Assembly (NCBI GenBank): GCA_916610825.1
Contig: OU744451.1
Location: 17,507,307 to 17,571,306, forward strand
Length of the DNA: 64,000 nt
Direction of reading: 5' to 3'
Origin: Haliclystus octoradiatus
Taxonomy: Eukaryota > Cnidaria > Staurozoa > Stauromedusae > Haliclystidae
Shown: positions 1 to 12,193 of the stretch, in pieces
Numbering within the stretch: position 1 is the stretch's first letter
How the letters are laid out: every line of letters starts with the position of its first letter
The notes under the pieces: generated by a model
The model's database searches: none
Told to the model about the DNA's origin: nothing
Seen by the model: the letters and a program-made list of their open reading frames with translations, nothing else
Program-made: the position numbers and the translations under genes

Positions 1-94
1 TGTAGCCATAGTCCTACTACCAATATTCGTTAGAATCAAATTCTATTCCTAGTCTATTTTTGCAAGCCATCATGATTGAACCTCACTATGGCCT

Positions 95-290
95 AGCCTC
101 ATTTTTGAAAAAAAATCATTTTTAAAAAATGTTTCACTTTGAAAAAAGTTATCCAACAAATTTTTACTTTTGAAAAATAATTTCACTCCAAAAATGGAAA
201 AAAATTCATTTTTAAAAAAATGCTTAATTTTGATAAAAAAATCAAACATTTTCCATTTTGCTCTTTGATATGATATGATATGATATATTT
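95..290. repeat. A/T-rich low-complexity DNA ending in a short (ATATG)n run
   Basis: Runs of A and T alternate with near-repeats of phrases such as 'tttttaaaaaatg', followed by about four ATATG-like units at 267-288. A short pentamer tail like this often marks the 3' end of a non-LTR insertion, but I see no coding relic next to it. Confidence 0.5.
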
Positions 291-299
291 TTGCCGGTA

Positions 300-1197
300 A
301 AGATCATTACATACTGGCAGATAGAGGAAGGTGTTAGACTTCACTTACATATTGTCGTAAAATACATAATACTAAGTTTAAAACACATAGTTATAAGTAT
401 TGAATTAAAAGGCAATGGAAAATTAACATTTACAATTCTCTGATAAATCAATTGCATCTAGTCTTGATTGAAGGTTGCCAACGCTTGTGCAATTACAATT
501 TTGGTCGCTCCACCACTAAATGACTCGTGAACAGAAAACTTTCTTGATGCTGCTGTTACTAGTAGGATGGCATTGCATGCTTTTCAGTTTTATACTATGC
601 CCACGCATGTTATATTTGTTAACATCGAAGGGAAATAGTTTATATCTACAAGGTTATTTAATACTTTGTAAACTAAATATAGATTTTATATACTAAACTC
701 AAAACTTTATACGAATTACGAGAGTAAATTATAAATTCCGTAAGCAAGAAAACAAAACAAATAACAAAATATGAGATGAACTTGTTCAATGGTAGGCTAT
801 GCATACACAACTTTAATCATATTTAACAATCTCCACGCTACTCTATTGCAGATATATATTAGTCCGCTAGTCAGCTAAAGTTTATAAACAACAAACTTTT
901 ACATTACAAACTGCAAACATTTATGTATTTTTAAATACTCAATAGTTACCCTCTCAGGTTTGCTATTTTGTCGGGCTGTATTTTGTAGCCAGTATTAATA
1001 TCCAACTGTTTGGTTTTAAAAATAAAACCTCAATCAAGTCGATTTAAAATTCATCATCCAAATCACGACGCTGCAGTCGTCATGGATGCCTTTGATTGAC
1101 AGTCGTATTTAAAGTTAATTATGCAGAAAGCAAATAAATAGTTGGAACTTACTTCTTTCGATATGTTTTGCTTGTACCGCTAGTCGGTTTCTACTAA
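300..1197. other. AT-rich non-coding DNA, no feature recognised
   Basis: No ORF of note, no RNA gene and no clear repeat was seen between the low-complexity block and the hairpin at 1198. Confidence 0.5.
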
Positions 1198-1303
1198 AAC
1201 AATTAGGCAACTCGCCCTTGTTGCTACCGTCTTGAATAGTCACCTCGGAGGACCTCAGTGACTATTCGATGGGTAGCCAACTAGGGCTCGTTGTCTAATT
1301 GTT
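1198..1303. repeat. Long imperfect hairpin (foldback)
   Basis: The two halves are reverse complements with some mismatches: the left arm starts 'aacaattag', the right arm ends 'ctaattgtt', and near the centre 'gaatagtcac' faces 'gtgactattc'. Arms are about 50 bases with almost no loop. This is the shape of a foldback MITE or a collapsed pair of transposon ends. It lies just upstream of dispersed repeat copy A but is not present upstream of copy B. Confidence 0.65.
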
Positions 1304-1815
1304 GAATAGTAATGGCATATTCTATTTCTCTTATTCTAAATTCTAAATATTAATAAAGGCTGTAAACATTAATTATGATGCAATGCAGCTTTTGATTAAC
1401 TCTAAGCATTAAGCGTTTAGTTCAGTCTTCGGGCATCTGATGATCACGAATAATCACGGCCGTATGTAAATACCGGGTGATGTTTGGGCGTGACACCCCT
1501 CCCTGATAAAAATGTTGAGTCAAATTTCAGGCAATTTTAAGATGAAAAATAGCAAAAATTGGCGATTTTCAAGTTATGACAGGACTGACATTCTCAAAGC
1601 CTCACCTTTCTCCTGGAATACTACCCATGTCGTTGGGCAAACTTACTGACAAATATCCTCTCGGTCAGAAGCATGTATAGTTAAACTTACGTCCATAATT
1701 ATCTTAATTATTAATTATCCCCGTCTTTTTTACAAACTAATAGACAAGTATCAACAAATTAACAACAATATTACTAAATGAATATTCAGTGGATTGTTTG
1801 TAAGTATATTTTAGG

Positions 1816-3562
1816 CAGGGGCGGATCCAGCTGAAAATCTGACTGGTGCTGGAAAGGGACAATAAAGGGGTGAAGCCCCGTCATGTAGGGGGGTCCGGGG
1901 ACATGCCCCCCCGGAAAAAGTTTGGTATTCAAAAGCTATTGAAGGGCTGTGACACCACTTTCGTAACTCCATCAGCAATATTTCAACGTAACTATAAAGC
2001 TTAGATGATCAAATTTTACACCATCAAATAAATAAACACAATAAAAACACAGACAAAATTAAAAATGTATTTTATTGAAAATAAAAACATCTTGTGCTTA
2101 ATTAGATCTGCATGCACTCAGACAGGCTATACAGCATACATTATGAATTAAACGTTTCAAATGCGAAATAATTAACAACTACTTAAATTCAAATAAGCTA
2201 TTTAGACATCATAATCAGTAGTAATAATTGTAAAACAAAAAGTTATATAAATCTTCTGATGTTTAAAATTGTAATTATTACATCCAATTGTAAAAGGTTT
2301 GAATGCATGTACACAAATGAATTATAGGGGCAATCCATCAACATCTGAATAGACGTTCTATAAAAAAGGAATGGAAAACAGATGTATTTTCCCTGTCACT
2401 AGACATCAGCAAAACAGCAAGGCTACCCTGGGCTGGGTCTACCAACAGGCGACAGCGGCGCAAATGGAAGGGTTTGCAGCCAATCATTATTCATTCAGGC
2501 TGGAATTATGTCAATGTGTTATCTTGAGATCATCTGAATATGTGTGCTGAAACTAAATGGACATAATGATACAATAATTTATTAGGCCTGTAGAAGTAGG
2601 CCTATTTATCAGGCCTTAAGGACCTTTGTTGGAAACGAGAAGAGGATCCACAACCAAAATATGTAAATAGGCTACAGATCTCAAACATACGGTACTCGGC
2701 TACAATAAAATATTGAAACCAGTGAATTTAAAGCCAAAATAAAGACTACTAACTTTTAATCTACTAACCTCTTGTGATAATGCATGCAATAGCGCTTCCA
2801 ATTTTTGATAGGAAAATGAGTTCTTCTTGCAATTCTGCGAATTTTATTTACATTCTCAAACTTCTTGTTTCCTTGTGCTGATTTTTTACATTGAAAGGTT
2901 GATAATAAGTCTTGAATCAGCTAGCTTTTGTCGACTGGAACTTTCTTCTTTAAATTACATGTTAAATTGTCAATATAGAGCAGATTCTGTAATAGCGCAG
3001 CAAGATAATTTTAAGCTTTCCTAGACGCCATGCTTGCAAAGGTGGAAGGCATAAACAACTTGACTTGATTAGACTTGACAAGTTAACACGAAGTTGAGAA
3101 CAACACAGTCGGACTTTGTATTGTACTTGATTACTTGACCGTCATTCTAATTCTAGCACTAAAAAAAGCAATAAAGGTGCTCACTGGTGCTCACTGGTGC
3201 TCAAATTCCTGAGATTCCTAATTTATAGTATATGATTGGTTGAAACGATTGGGCGAAAGCGAGAATGGAATGTTGGTTGTTCTGACTGGTGCTCAAAGAC
3301 GACATACGATTGGCTTTTAGATTTCCAGGGGTGCTCAGCCCTTGTTGCTGATTGGAAGATTGCTTTGAATCATTGATCCAATGAAATGGTTCACTGAGAG
3401 AGTTCGGGACTGCTATCAGCAGTAAAATATGGCAAACGCAAAAATAACTGAAATCCTTCCGTTTCTATGGCAATATCAAATTACGTCATTGCGGCAACAT
3501 CACAGCTTTGAAAATCTGACTGGTGCTCTAGCACCTTTTGCCCCCCCTTGGATCCGTGCCTG
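1816..3562. mobile_element. hAT-like non-autonomous DNA transposon
   Basis: The ends are inverted repeats: the left begins CAGGGGCGGATCCA and the right, reverse complemented, begins CAGGCACGGATCCA. They are flanked by 8-bp near-identical direct repeats, ATTTTAGG (1808-1815) and ATTTTTGG (3563-3570), and copy B of the host repeat lacks the insert. An 8-bp target duplication with CAGGG-type ends is characteristic of hAT elements. Subterminal copies of CTGACTGGTGCT lie at about 1838, 3283 and 3517, with shorter CACTGGTGCTC copies near 3180, as expected of transposase-binding repeats. I see no transposase ORF; the 65-codon ORF at 2827-3024 resembles nothing I know. The G/C-rich patch near 1870-1915 resembles the right-end patch of the element at 36908-37699. 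Confidence 0.82.
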
Positions 3563-3710
3563 ATTTTTGGCATTTAATAAACATATTAAAGTGAAGGATC
3601 AGAGCGACAAGAGAAAATCGCTTTATAATGTTTTACTAAGAAACTACTAATAAAAATAAACATATTCATTATATTATTATCATGGGTACATTGGTGCTGC
3701 TCATATTATC

Positions 3711-6700
3711 CACTTTTTATCAGGACTAATATCCAGCGCTTTTGTTGGCGACGGTCGCTTATTTTGTGCGCTCCGTGAAAACCATTATAAGAGTTATATT
3801 TATTTATTTTTAAGCATTTTATTATTCTCCATTACTATATATATATATATATATTTTTTTTTTCTTTTAATACACTGTTGATTTTAAGTTCTGCTAAGTT
3901 TTAAACATTTTAAATAATCATTTTTTATTTTTGATTTTTGCAACTGTCGTTATTCCTAATGGATTTGGAATGGTTTTACTTACATATACAAGAGAACAGC
4001 TATTATTAATTCGCGAATCTCAGTTTTTTTCTATCAAGTTACTGGGTTTAAATCTTGATATCTTAGTTAGAAAGAAAAAACGAAAAAGGGGAAGAAGAGG
4101 TGGGAAAAAGATTGTTATTCTTCGATACTTAAAAGCAATGAGAAATCACAGTAAAAGTTGTTCTGCATCGCCGCTCCCTACCAGTAGAGATAACAATAAC
4201 TTGATTGTTGTTCCTATAACAATCTATGACAAAGGTCCTTGTTTCACTTATAATACCAATTTCACTGCAAGCCTTATCAATGCTCGCTCGATTATAAACA
4301 AAGCATTTATTATAAAAGACTTTGTTGTTGATCAGAAAGTAGATTTACTTTGCATTACTGAGACATGGCTAAGTCCAGAGGGCGATGATGTTACCATAGG
4401 AGAGATCTGCCCTAATGGTTATAGTTTTATTCACAATCCTAGACAAACTGGCAGAGGTGGTGGCGTGGCTATATTGTATAAAAGAAGCAATCGCACTATT
4501 CCGAGATTATATGATCGTAAATTTCGATCATTTGAATGTATTGATGCAACGTTCAAAATTCATAAGGCCATCAGGGTGATTGTTATATACCGCCCCCCTG
4601 AAGGGTATGCACCAACAATATTCTTTGATGAGTTTTCAACCTTGCTTGAACTAATTACTGTATGCAATGATAATTTACTGATTATGGGTGACTTCAATTT
4701 TCATATTAATGATCTGACTGATGCCAATGGCAGGAAATTCTGTACCTTACTGGAAACATTCAATTTGAATCAGCATGTAAAGGTCCCTACTCACAATAGG
4801 GGACATACCCTTGACCTTATCATCACTAGGAATGAAGTTGACACACTACGCATAAATAACATCAGAACTGTTGAACAGCCGATATCTGACCACAAGGTGA
4901 TCTGTTTCAATCTAAATATCAGTAAATTAGCAAATGAAAAAAAAATCGTGTTATCGCGAAGGCTGAAAGATTTTAATTTAGATGCATTTCATCAAATAAT
5001 TAATGATTCACATTTGCTTGATAAAAATCATCCTGATAATGTAGATGCATTAGTTAGTAACTATGACGAAGTTCTATGTAATACCATGGACAAACTAGCA
5101 CCTGTCAAGTCACGTACTATAGTTATTCGTCCAAATGCAGCCTGGTACTCGGAAGAAATTTCTATTCAGAAAAGAAAGAGACGCAGATTAGAGAGAAAAT
5201 GGAGATCCACCAAGGCCGATGAACATTTGTCGAACTATATAGAACAATGCCATAATGTTAACAAACTGCTGAGTAGTGCAAAAGAGCAGTACTACTCAGC
5301 AGTTATTCGAGAAAATTCACATGACAGCAAGATGTTGTTCAGAACAATAGACAAGCTACTTTGTAAAGATAAGTCCAGATGCTGTCCACCAGCAGAAAAC
5401 GACCAGAAACTTTCTGATGCTTTTGCAGAATTTTTTACAACAAAAGTGAACATTATCTGTAATGAAGTATTGACAAGGAAAATACTATGTCTTTGCGAAC
5501 CAGATATTATTACTAACACTAGTTCGTCATGCTTTAGTTCTTTCTCTACTGTATCAGAAGATGATGTGCTTAAGCTGATTAGAAGCTCCACCATCAAGGC
5601 ATGCTCTCTTGATCCACTACCAGCAAATATCATGCAAAAATGCTATGTCAGCCTTATCCCTGTTTTTCAGAGAATAATCAACATGTCTTTGACATCTGGG
5701 ACTATGCCGAATGATCTCAAAACAGCTATGTTATTCCCATCGATAAAGAAAATTAACTCTGACTGTGAGAACTTCCAGAACTTTCGACCGATATCGAACT
5801 TGAAGTATGTTTCTAAGTTGATCGAAAAGTCAGTATTCGTACAACTGAATGATCATTTGATTAAAAATAATCTTTACGAACAATTCCAATCTGCATATAA
5901 GCGCTTACACAGCACTGAAACTGCATTATTAACAGTTATTGATGATATTCTGATTTCATTAGATAAAGGGGATGACGTTTTTCTTATACTGTTGGATCTA
6001 TCAGCAGCATTCGACACAGTTAATCATTCGCTACTATTATCAAAACTCCAACAAACCTTTGGAATAACAGGAATGGCTTTGCAATGGTTCAAGTCCTATC
6101 TCTCTGGACGTATGCAATTTGTCTGTATAAATGAATGTAAATCTGCAAATGATACGCTAAGAGTGGGAGTACGCCAAGGTTCTGTCCTTGGTCCATTGCT
6201 TTACACGCTCTACACGTCATCACTTGTTGAGGTCATCAAGCGTCATGGAATTGAGTATCACCTTTATGCTGATGATACTCAGCTATATTTTTCATTCAAA
6301 GCAGAAAATATCAAGGAAGCTAAATCTCGGGTTGAGGAGTGTATTGCCAGTGTATTCCAATGGATGGATTTAAATGAATTGAAATTAAACAAAGAAAAGA
6401 CGGAAATTATACATATTCACTCGAAACACAAACTTCGTATCCAACCTCAATCACTGTTGATCGGCACAGACAAAATTTTTACCACAACAAAATCGAAAAA
6501 TCTTGGGATCTACTTAGATGAATGTATGTCTTACGATTATCATATCTCCAACATATGTAGATCTTCTTTTAATCATCTTAGAGGACTATCAAAAATCAGA
6601 AAATTCATCAATAAAGATTCAGCAGCAGTTGCAGTACATGCATTTATATCATCGAAATTAGACCATTGTAATTCGCTCTTGTATGCTTTGCCCCAAAAGA

Positions 6701-7246
6701 GCATAAAACGGTTACAATTTATTCAAAACACTGCTGCGAGAATTGTCACAGGAGTACGTAAATATGAACATATTAAGCCAACTTTGATAGAACTACACTG
6801 GCTACCAATCAAATACCGGATTGATTTTAAAATATTATTACTTGTTTATAAAACTTTGAATGGACTTTCTCCGAAGTATCTTTTTAACAAAATACACTAT
6901 GAGAAGCATGCTAGGACATTACGCTCCACTAACAATGCATTATTGCACCAGCCAAGAGCCAGAACAAAAACATATGGAGACAGGGCCTTTTCAGTATGCG
7001 GTCCAAGGCTATGGAATACTGTCCCTCTTGACATTCGCAGAGCAGCCTCAATTGATAAATTTAAAAAAATTACAAAAACATATTTATTTCAGAAATTTTT
7101 AAATGATAGATAAGGCTCAGTAGTCAGTAAATAAATAAAATAAATAAAATAAATAGTCTTTTTAGTTTGAACACTTGTAAAGCGCCATGAGCAATGTTAA
7201 TGTGCGCTATATAAAAACAATTTATTATTATTATTATTACTATTAT
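3711..7246 (+). mobile_element. L2-type non-LTR retrotransposon, nearly complete
   Basis: The insert interrupts dispersed repeat copy A between 'ctgctcatattat' and 'aatagccgta', which are adjacent in copy B apart from small changes. It holds a leader of about 250 bases, one long ORF, and a 3' end with 'agcgccatgagcaatg', 'gtgcgctatataaa' and a (TTA)n tail. That 3' end is the signature of L2-like elements in marine invertebrates and fish. ATTAT near 3705 and near 7241 could be a short target duplication, but the TTA-rich tail makes this uncertain. The open reading frame suggests recent activity. Confidence 0.85.
3970..7113 (+). CDS. L2-type retrotransposon ORF2: APE endonuclease + reverse transcriptase
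   Basis: The protein makes the nick in target DNA and copies the element RNA there (target-primed reverse transcription, in the nucleus). The first ATG of the open frame is at 3970 (MVLLTYTREQ), giving about 1047 residues; the frame is open about 40 bases further upstream without an ATG. A basic stretch (RKKKRKRGRRGGKK) follows. The apurinic-like endonuclease shows LINARSI, CITETWL, GRGGGVAILY, MGDFNFH, HTLDLIITR and SDHK in order. The reverse transcriptase shows FRPISNL, QSAYKRLHSTETALL, LDLSAAFDTVNH, RQGSVLGPLLY and the catalytic YADD near codon 766. A C-terminal region typical of the L2/CR1 group follows. No stop or frameshift is present, so the copy could be active. ORF1 is absent, as in many L2 elements. 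Confidence 0.93.
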   Translation: MVLLTYTREQLLLIRESQFFSIKLLGLNLDILVRKKKRKRGRRGGKKIVILRYLKAMRNHSKSCSASPLPTSRDNNNLIVVPITIYDKGPCFTYNTNFTASLINARSIINKAFIIKDFVVDQKVDLLCITETWLSPEGDDVTIGEICPNGYSFIHNPRQTGRGGGVAILYKRSNRTIPRLYDRKFRSFECIDATFKIHKAIRVIVIYRPPEGYAPTIFFDEFSTLLELITVCNDNLLIMGDFNFHINDLTDANGRKFCTLLETFNLNQHVKVPTHNRGHTLDLIITRNEVDTLRINNIRTVEQPISDHKVICFNLNISKLANEKKIVLSRRLKDFNLDAFHQIINDSHLLDKNHPDNVDALVSNYDEVLCNTMDKLAPVKSRTIVIRPNAAWYSEEISIQKRKRRRLERKWRSTKADEHLSNYIEQCHNVNKLLSSAKEQYYSAVIRENSHDSKMLFRTIDKLLCKDKSRCCPPAENDQKLSDAFAEFFTTKVNIICNEVLTRKILCLCEPDIITNTSSSCFSSFSTVSEDDVLKLIRSSTIKACSLDPLPANIMQKCYVSLIPVFQRIINMSLTSGTMPNDLKTAMLFPSIKKINSDCENFQNFRPISNLKYVSKLIEKSVFVQLNDHLIKNNLYEQFQSAYKRLHSTETALLTVIDDILISLDKGDDVFLILLDLSAAFDTVNHSLLLSKLQQTFGITGMALQWFKSYLSGRMQFVCINECKSANDTLRVGVRQGSVLGPLLYTLYTSSLVEVIKRHGIEYHLYADDTQLYFSFKAENIKEAKSRVEECIASVFQWMDLNELKLNKEKTEIIHIHSKHKLRIQPQSLLIGTDKIFTTTKSKNLGIYLDECMSYDYHISNICRSSFNHLRGLSKIRKFINKDSAAVAVHAFISSKLDHCNSLLYALPQKSIKRLQFIQNTAARIVTGVRKYEHIKPTLIELHWLPIKYRIDFKILLLVYKTLNGLSPKYLFNKIHYEKHARTLRSTNNALLHQPRARTKTYGDRAFSVCGPRLWNTVPLDIRRAASIDKFKKITKTYLFQKFLNDR

Positions 7247-7603
7247 GAATAGCCGTAATTATTTCACCTGTACTCAAATAATATAACAGTGAAATTAATA
7301 CTTTTAAGCTAATCAGTGAAATCTATTTGTTGCCATTAACAACAGGTTTCCCTATACTTTACGTTTTTACCCAAATACAGAAACCAAGACAGAAGTCAAA
7401 TATATTTACTTTCTAAAGCTTCTAAATTCGCTTCATTGTTTGAATGGATGCTGAAAATCGAATCCATTCCAAAAACAATTTACATTAGAAAACATGACTT
7501 TAAAGAAGAAGTTTATACAATTGAAACTGTACTTTTGACCAAGCTTTTAATGATGCCACAGTATATGCTGGCCTCCAACATCTACCAAAGAGACTCAGCA
7601 TAA

Positions 7604-7989
7604 CATATTTGTTGTATTCTTTATATATAAATTATAGAATGCTTAATTAATGGAAGCTTCGAGTATATAAATGTCCTGATAAAAATGTTGACATGATTTT
7701 ATTCTATTCTCAAAAGCATAAGGATATGTATTTGGGACTAAGACATGTATTGCTTTCAAAATGGTGTCAGAATGTGCGAATAATTGCAAAAGTGTAAACA
7801 TGTGTTAATTCGAGTTTAAGATGTATAAAATATGTGGTTTGATTTTAGGATTTTACTTCCATAATTAACGAAATAAATGAAAAGTAAATAAAAATAAAAA
7901 TTTCATTATGTATAATTGAACAGTGAAATAACAAGACACAACGATTTCATGATTTCAAGTGATATTGTATACAACTTAACCACCTTATT
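7604..7989. other. AT-rich spacer, no gene seen
   Basis: This stretch lies between the end of dispersed repeat copy A and the start of the second L2 copy. No ORF or repeat was recognised. Confidence 0.5.
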
Positions 7990-9715
7990 CAACCGTTCAA
8001 TCGTCGAGGAGCGTGTCCCAACGTATTTTAAAAAAGGCCTTGGTTATTCCATCTCTGAAAAAAGTTGGACTTGATATCGATCAATTGGGCAACTATCGTC
8101 CTATATCAAATCTGCCAATATTATCAAAGCTACTTGAATGTATTGTGTGTGAAAGGATTACAGCTCATCTTGAAATCACACGCACATTACCTACTGTACA
8201 ATCTGCCTACCGCCATAATCACTCAACAGAAACAGCTTTACTCAAAGTCATGTCAGATATTATAATGGCTGCGAATGAAGGAAAGGTATCTCTTCTTGCT
8301 CTTTTAGATCTGAGTACTGCATTTTGATACCGTTGATCACTCCATTCTACTGGAACGTTTGAGAATTACTCATCATATCAGTGGGAATGCACTGACATGG
8401 CTCACAAGCTATTTAACTGACCGCTCTCAGTATATTTGCTACGATCAAAATAAGTCATCAACTATGAGTTTATAACATGGTGTACCTCAAGAATCAGTGC
8501 TTGGACCCTTGTTATTTCTTCTATGTACGTCGGACATACCTAGGATTATCGGTGAATCAAATTTGAAATCGCACTGCTATGCCGATGATACGCAAACCTA
8601 TTTCCGTACAAAGACGAATAGTACCTCGACATCTGCGCAAAAGATTGGTGAATGCATTACAGTGATTCACAAATGGCTATCCTCAAATCGTCTCCGTATG
8701 AACCCTTCCAAGACTGAGTTTGTCTGGTGCCTGTCGACAAGGAGAGCAAAATCTTACTCCACGCTATCAGTTCATCAAGTAACCAGTTTAACTCGCTCCT
8801 GTTATTACCAACTACGGCAGCTGAGATCAATTAAAAAATGGCTAGATTTCGACTCACTGAGAGATGCTGCATATGCATAGTACTATCATGCATTGACTAT
8901 AGTAACTCTTTGTTTATTAATTCACCATCTTCTTTATTACGGCCCATACAGATCATCATGAACGCAACAGCTAGAATTATATCTGGAAAATCTAAATTTG
9001 CTTCTATCAGTAATTATATCAGAGAGAAATTGCACTAGCTACCGTTTGAAAAGCGTGTAAAATTTAAAGTTTGTGTTCTAATGTACAAAGCATTGAATGG
9101 GATGGCACCAGATTACTTATCTGAAATGTGTATATCGCGATCTCATGGTGAACATGATCGACCTTTAAGATCTGCTTCGTACTGTGAACTGGGTGTACCA
9201 CGTTGCATAAAGAAATATGGAACTCGTGCATTCGAAGTTGCAGGCCCTTCACATTGGAAGAGCTTGCCATCTGTCATTCGTAAAGCAAATTCTTTATATA
9301 TATTCCCCCGTCAGCTTAAACACTATATTTTAACAGCACGACATAGTATAGTGTATTTTAGATCATTTGGAATATACTTTTGTTGATATATTTTAAATTC
9401 TATGTATGCAAATTTATTTCTAATATTATTATATCCATAATAGATTCACCTTTTTGTTATTTTATTTATTTATTAACTTTTGACTTATTTATTTTTAGTC
9501 TCATTAATTGATCATTCATTTTTATTTTCTATTAATTTTCTCCAGTGACTTTCTTTTTCATCTTATCTGTAATTACAACGCAAATTACTTTTTAAATATA
9601 CAAAAGATTTGTTTTAATTTTAATTTTCATTATTAGATATGTACAGCGCTGTTGTTGAGATTTTTCTCAAAAGGGCGCTATATAAATACACATTTATTAT
9701 TATTTTTATTAATAT
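7990..9715 (+). pseudogene. 5'-truncated, decayed L2-type retrotransposon
   Basis: Only the second half of an L2-like ORF2 remains. Pieces of reverse transcriptase lie in order: ALVIPSLKK and NYRPISNLPILSKLLE (from about 8035), QSAYRHNHSTETALL, LLDLSTAF, then a single-base frameshift in the next codons near 8325; HGVPQESVLGPLLF follows a TAA near 8475; CYADDTQTYF keeps the YADD motif near 8580. The C-terminal region continues through further breaks to about 9386 (MYKALNGMAPDYL, GTRAFEVAGPSHW). The 3' end has 'agggcgctatataaat' and a TTATT-rich tail, like the intact copy. Endonuclease is absent. It is older than the 3.7-7.2 kb copy and belongs to a different subfamily. Confidence 0.88.
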
Positions 9716-11780
9716 CTTGCTACAGTTACGAAACTGATAATAGTGCGTATTGCTCTTATCGTTGATCAGCGTTTATTGAAGTTATGAATGTTAGAAGGAG
9801 GGAATGTCCTTCAATTAGGGAATCCTTCATACGTCTCAATGAAATACTACTTCACGGGGCGGGGGTTTTCTTCATCGGTAATGAAATGTTTGATTCTCCC
9901 CTGTTTTGATTATGAAAATATGTAATTTTGAAGTATTCTTCTGCACCATTTTAACTTTAAGGCTCTAAATTCTCAACTGTTTTGATATTCTACTGTCCTG
10001 ATAGATTTGTGAAAATGGTACATCCCCATCCAAAATAAATCGAAGCCCCCATTCCATCACCAGGTACCTAAATACATAGATAAAGCAATCTCTTGAAATT
10101 CGATGAGAAATAATCCACAAAACAATATTTCGTATTGACTTCTTATGGATATATGATAAGAAATATAGCTAAATAGTTATGATTTTAACCACAAATGGGA
10201 GGCAAAACTACTTCAAAACTAAATCATTGTAAGTAAGATTAATGTTGAGACAATTTTTTATTTTCACGCTGGAAGATCATGTTTCGTGTTTGAATGTTCC
10301 CACATTGTTAAATCGATTACGCGATTCAAACGTAGAGACAATTATAAATCTGTTGACATTGTACTGCAATAATAAGATTATATAAAGTGTTGTTTTCGAT
10401 GTTAAATAGTTTAATGGTCGTAATTCCAAAGTTTTCATTAAATTTTTTACGATCTTTTTCCAATTTCTTTCGAAATTTTTGCTCTACTAAAGTTATCATT
10501 TGTCTGTTCGTTTGATCTGATTTGACAGTCAAAGGAATTTATATAGTAGACAGCTATATATAACATATAGTTGAGTTGATTTGTGAATAATCAAATCATT
10601 CAAATCAGGAATATAAAATATATATAAGCAGCATTACTGCAACCGAAGAATAAAATTAAATATCTTGCAGGCCCTTCATACAAACCATTTTTTCTATTTT
10701 AAATTTTTAATAGTTTGAAATAATTCTTTGAAAAACTGTTTTATAAAATACTGTCTTAAGTAGCTGGGGTTGCAACTCATCCAAGAGGAGTCTCATCTCT
10801 GCCTTTAGGGAAACAGTTTTGGAAATGATTGGTTTTCAAAAAGTTTCTAAAATATTTTTTTAGTATAGCGCCCTCTTTCTTGGAACTTGCGCCCTCGTGG
10901 GGGAAATCCCGGAGCCACCCATATCGATGAGCATAAAAAGGTCAAGTTCTAGCTGACCGCGGACGCGCTATTGGAGTGAGAAATGACAAGTTTGGTTGGA
11001 CAATCTGTTCATGTTTTCGACTTCTTGAATTCGAGGAATTACATTTTGAATGTTCTCAGAATTTATAACAACTGTTTAATTATTTTTGATATTTAGTAAT
11101 CATAAAGTTCTGATTGTGTAAAGTGCAAATATCTTTTAAGAAGCACTTTCTTTGATATTGACTTTTCATAAATCTAATAATATTATGCAAAAATGATAAA
11201 AGCCATACTGCTGCTGAGTTTGGTACAACACCTATTTGTAAGTATGGAATTTAATTTATAATATCATTCAGAATTGAGAAACATTTATTACAGACACTTG
11301 AATTGATATTAATGCGTTACTGACTGCTGCTTCTTTTATATTGAAACATATTGTATCAAACAACAATATAAGAGCAATATAAGAACATAGAAATATCGAA
11401 CCACGAAATAATTGCTCAATATTTACAGCTGGTTAAACGACAAAGAAGTTTCACGAGCATTAACATAGGGATGAGTTGAGCTCTACAAGCTCATCCCACA
11501 TTAATATCAAATGTAAATTCAAAATTTCTTATTTGCACCGTCAATGCTATCCATCCTGAATTATTGTCAATCCAGCATATTTGTCCATGCAGAAGTTAAT
11601 CGTTACTGCATGCAGTATACCATTCATATATTAATAAGAGATAACGAGATCACTATCACTATCACTGTAATAGTGCCTATACCAATTATATCACAGAGGT
11701 AGAGAGGTTCATGATAAATATCAGCGAAACTTTGTCTATATAACTCTACGAGAAAATGAGGAATGCTCGAGAAACTATTA
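9716..11780. other. AT-rich non-coding DNA
   Basis: No convincing gene was found. A 68-codon minus-strand ORF at 10326-10532 is Lys/Asn-rich and resembles nothing I recognise. A G/C-richer phrase at 10865-10920 ('gcgccctc' twice, 'ccggagccaccc') could be an old transposon end, but no partner end was found. A small hairpin with GGGATGAG/CTCATCCC arms lies at about 11467-11498. Confidence 0.45.
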
Positions 11781-11789
11781 GGATGAATA

Positions 11790-12193
11790 ACATCAATGGG
11801 CTGTTATATGCGTTATATAGCAGACTATAGGAAATGCTTGATAATGTAAAACCATTCTTTTGTGAATGTAACGCAGACTAATAAGTTGACTACTCATATA
11901 AAATGGATTACATTGATGACCCATAGGTCAAGAGTCATATCAATTTTCTGCCGTGTCTGCCAAGTTTCCCCTTCAAGTCAAATTTGCTTGGATATTTCAA
12001 TTTTTTTATTTTCAATGATCTTATTTCATTATTGAGAGCTCATTTTCTCAATGATTTTCATTAAGGCCGATTCTAACTGATGGAAGATATATATAGTAGG
12101 GTGGTTCAAAAGATAAACATTTGATGATCATCAAACGGGCTATTATATGTGTTATATAATTCACTATAGAAAAGGCTTGCTATATAAGAACAT
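11790..12193. repeat. Pair of short direct repeats (11790-11855 and 12128-12193)
   Basis: Both copies read approximately 'gggct.ttatatg.gttatata', then 'actatag.aaa.gcttg'. Together with the pair at 11885/12998 this suggests local duplication of an unidentified non-coding unit. Confidence 0.5.
11885..12000. repeat. Diverged ~115-bp repeat, copy 1 (copy 2 at 12998-13112)
   Basis: Both copies contain 'tggattacattgatgaccc', 'tatcaattttctgccgtg', 'tctgccaagtt' and 'tcaagtca...tgcttggat', in the same order and orientation. Identity is high but imperfect. No ORF is conserved between them. Confidence 0.7.

Larger units (their letters stand above)
1337..7603. repeat. Dispersed ~0.95-kb repeat, copy A, interrupted by two insertions
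   Basis: Segments 1337-1807, about 3571-3710 and 7247-7603 align in order with 45306-46252 (copy B). Shared landmarks include 'gatgcaatgcagc', 'ctgatgatcac', 'aaaaatgttgagtc', 'cgttgggcaaact' versus 'cattgggcaaact', 'tggattgtttgtaagt', and 'ttcattgtttgaatggatgc'. The similarity ends near 'taccaaagagactcag'. Copy A is split by a hAT-like element and by an L2 retrotransposon; copy B is not. No coding potential is visible, so the family is unidentified. Confidence 0.8.

Noticed and set aside
5292..5633. 113-codon minus-strand ORF
   Set aside because: Antisense shadow of the L2 ORF2 with no independent motif.
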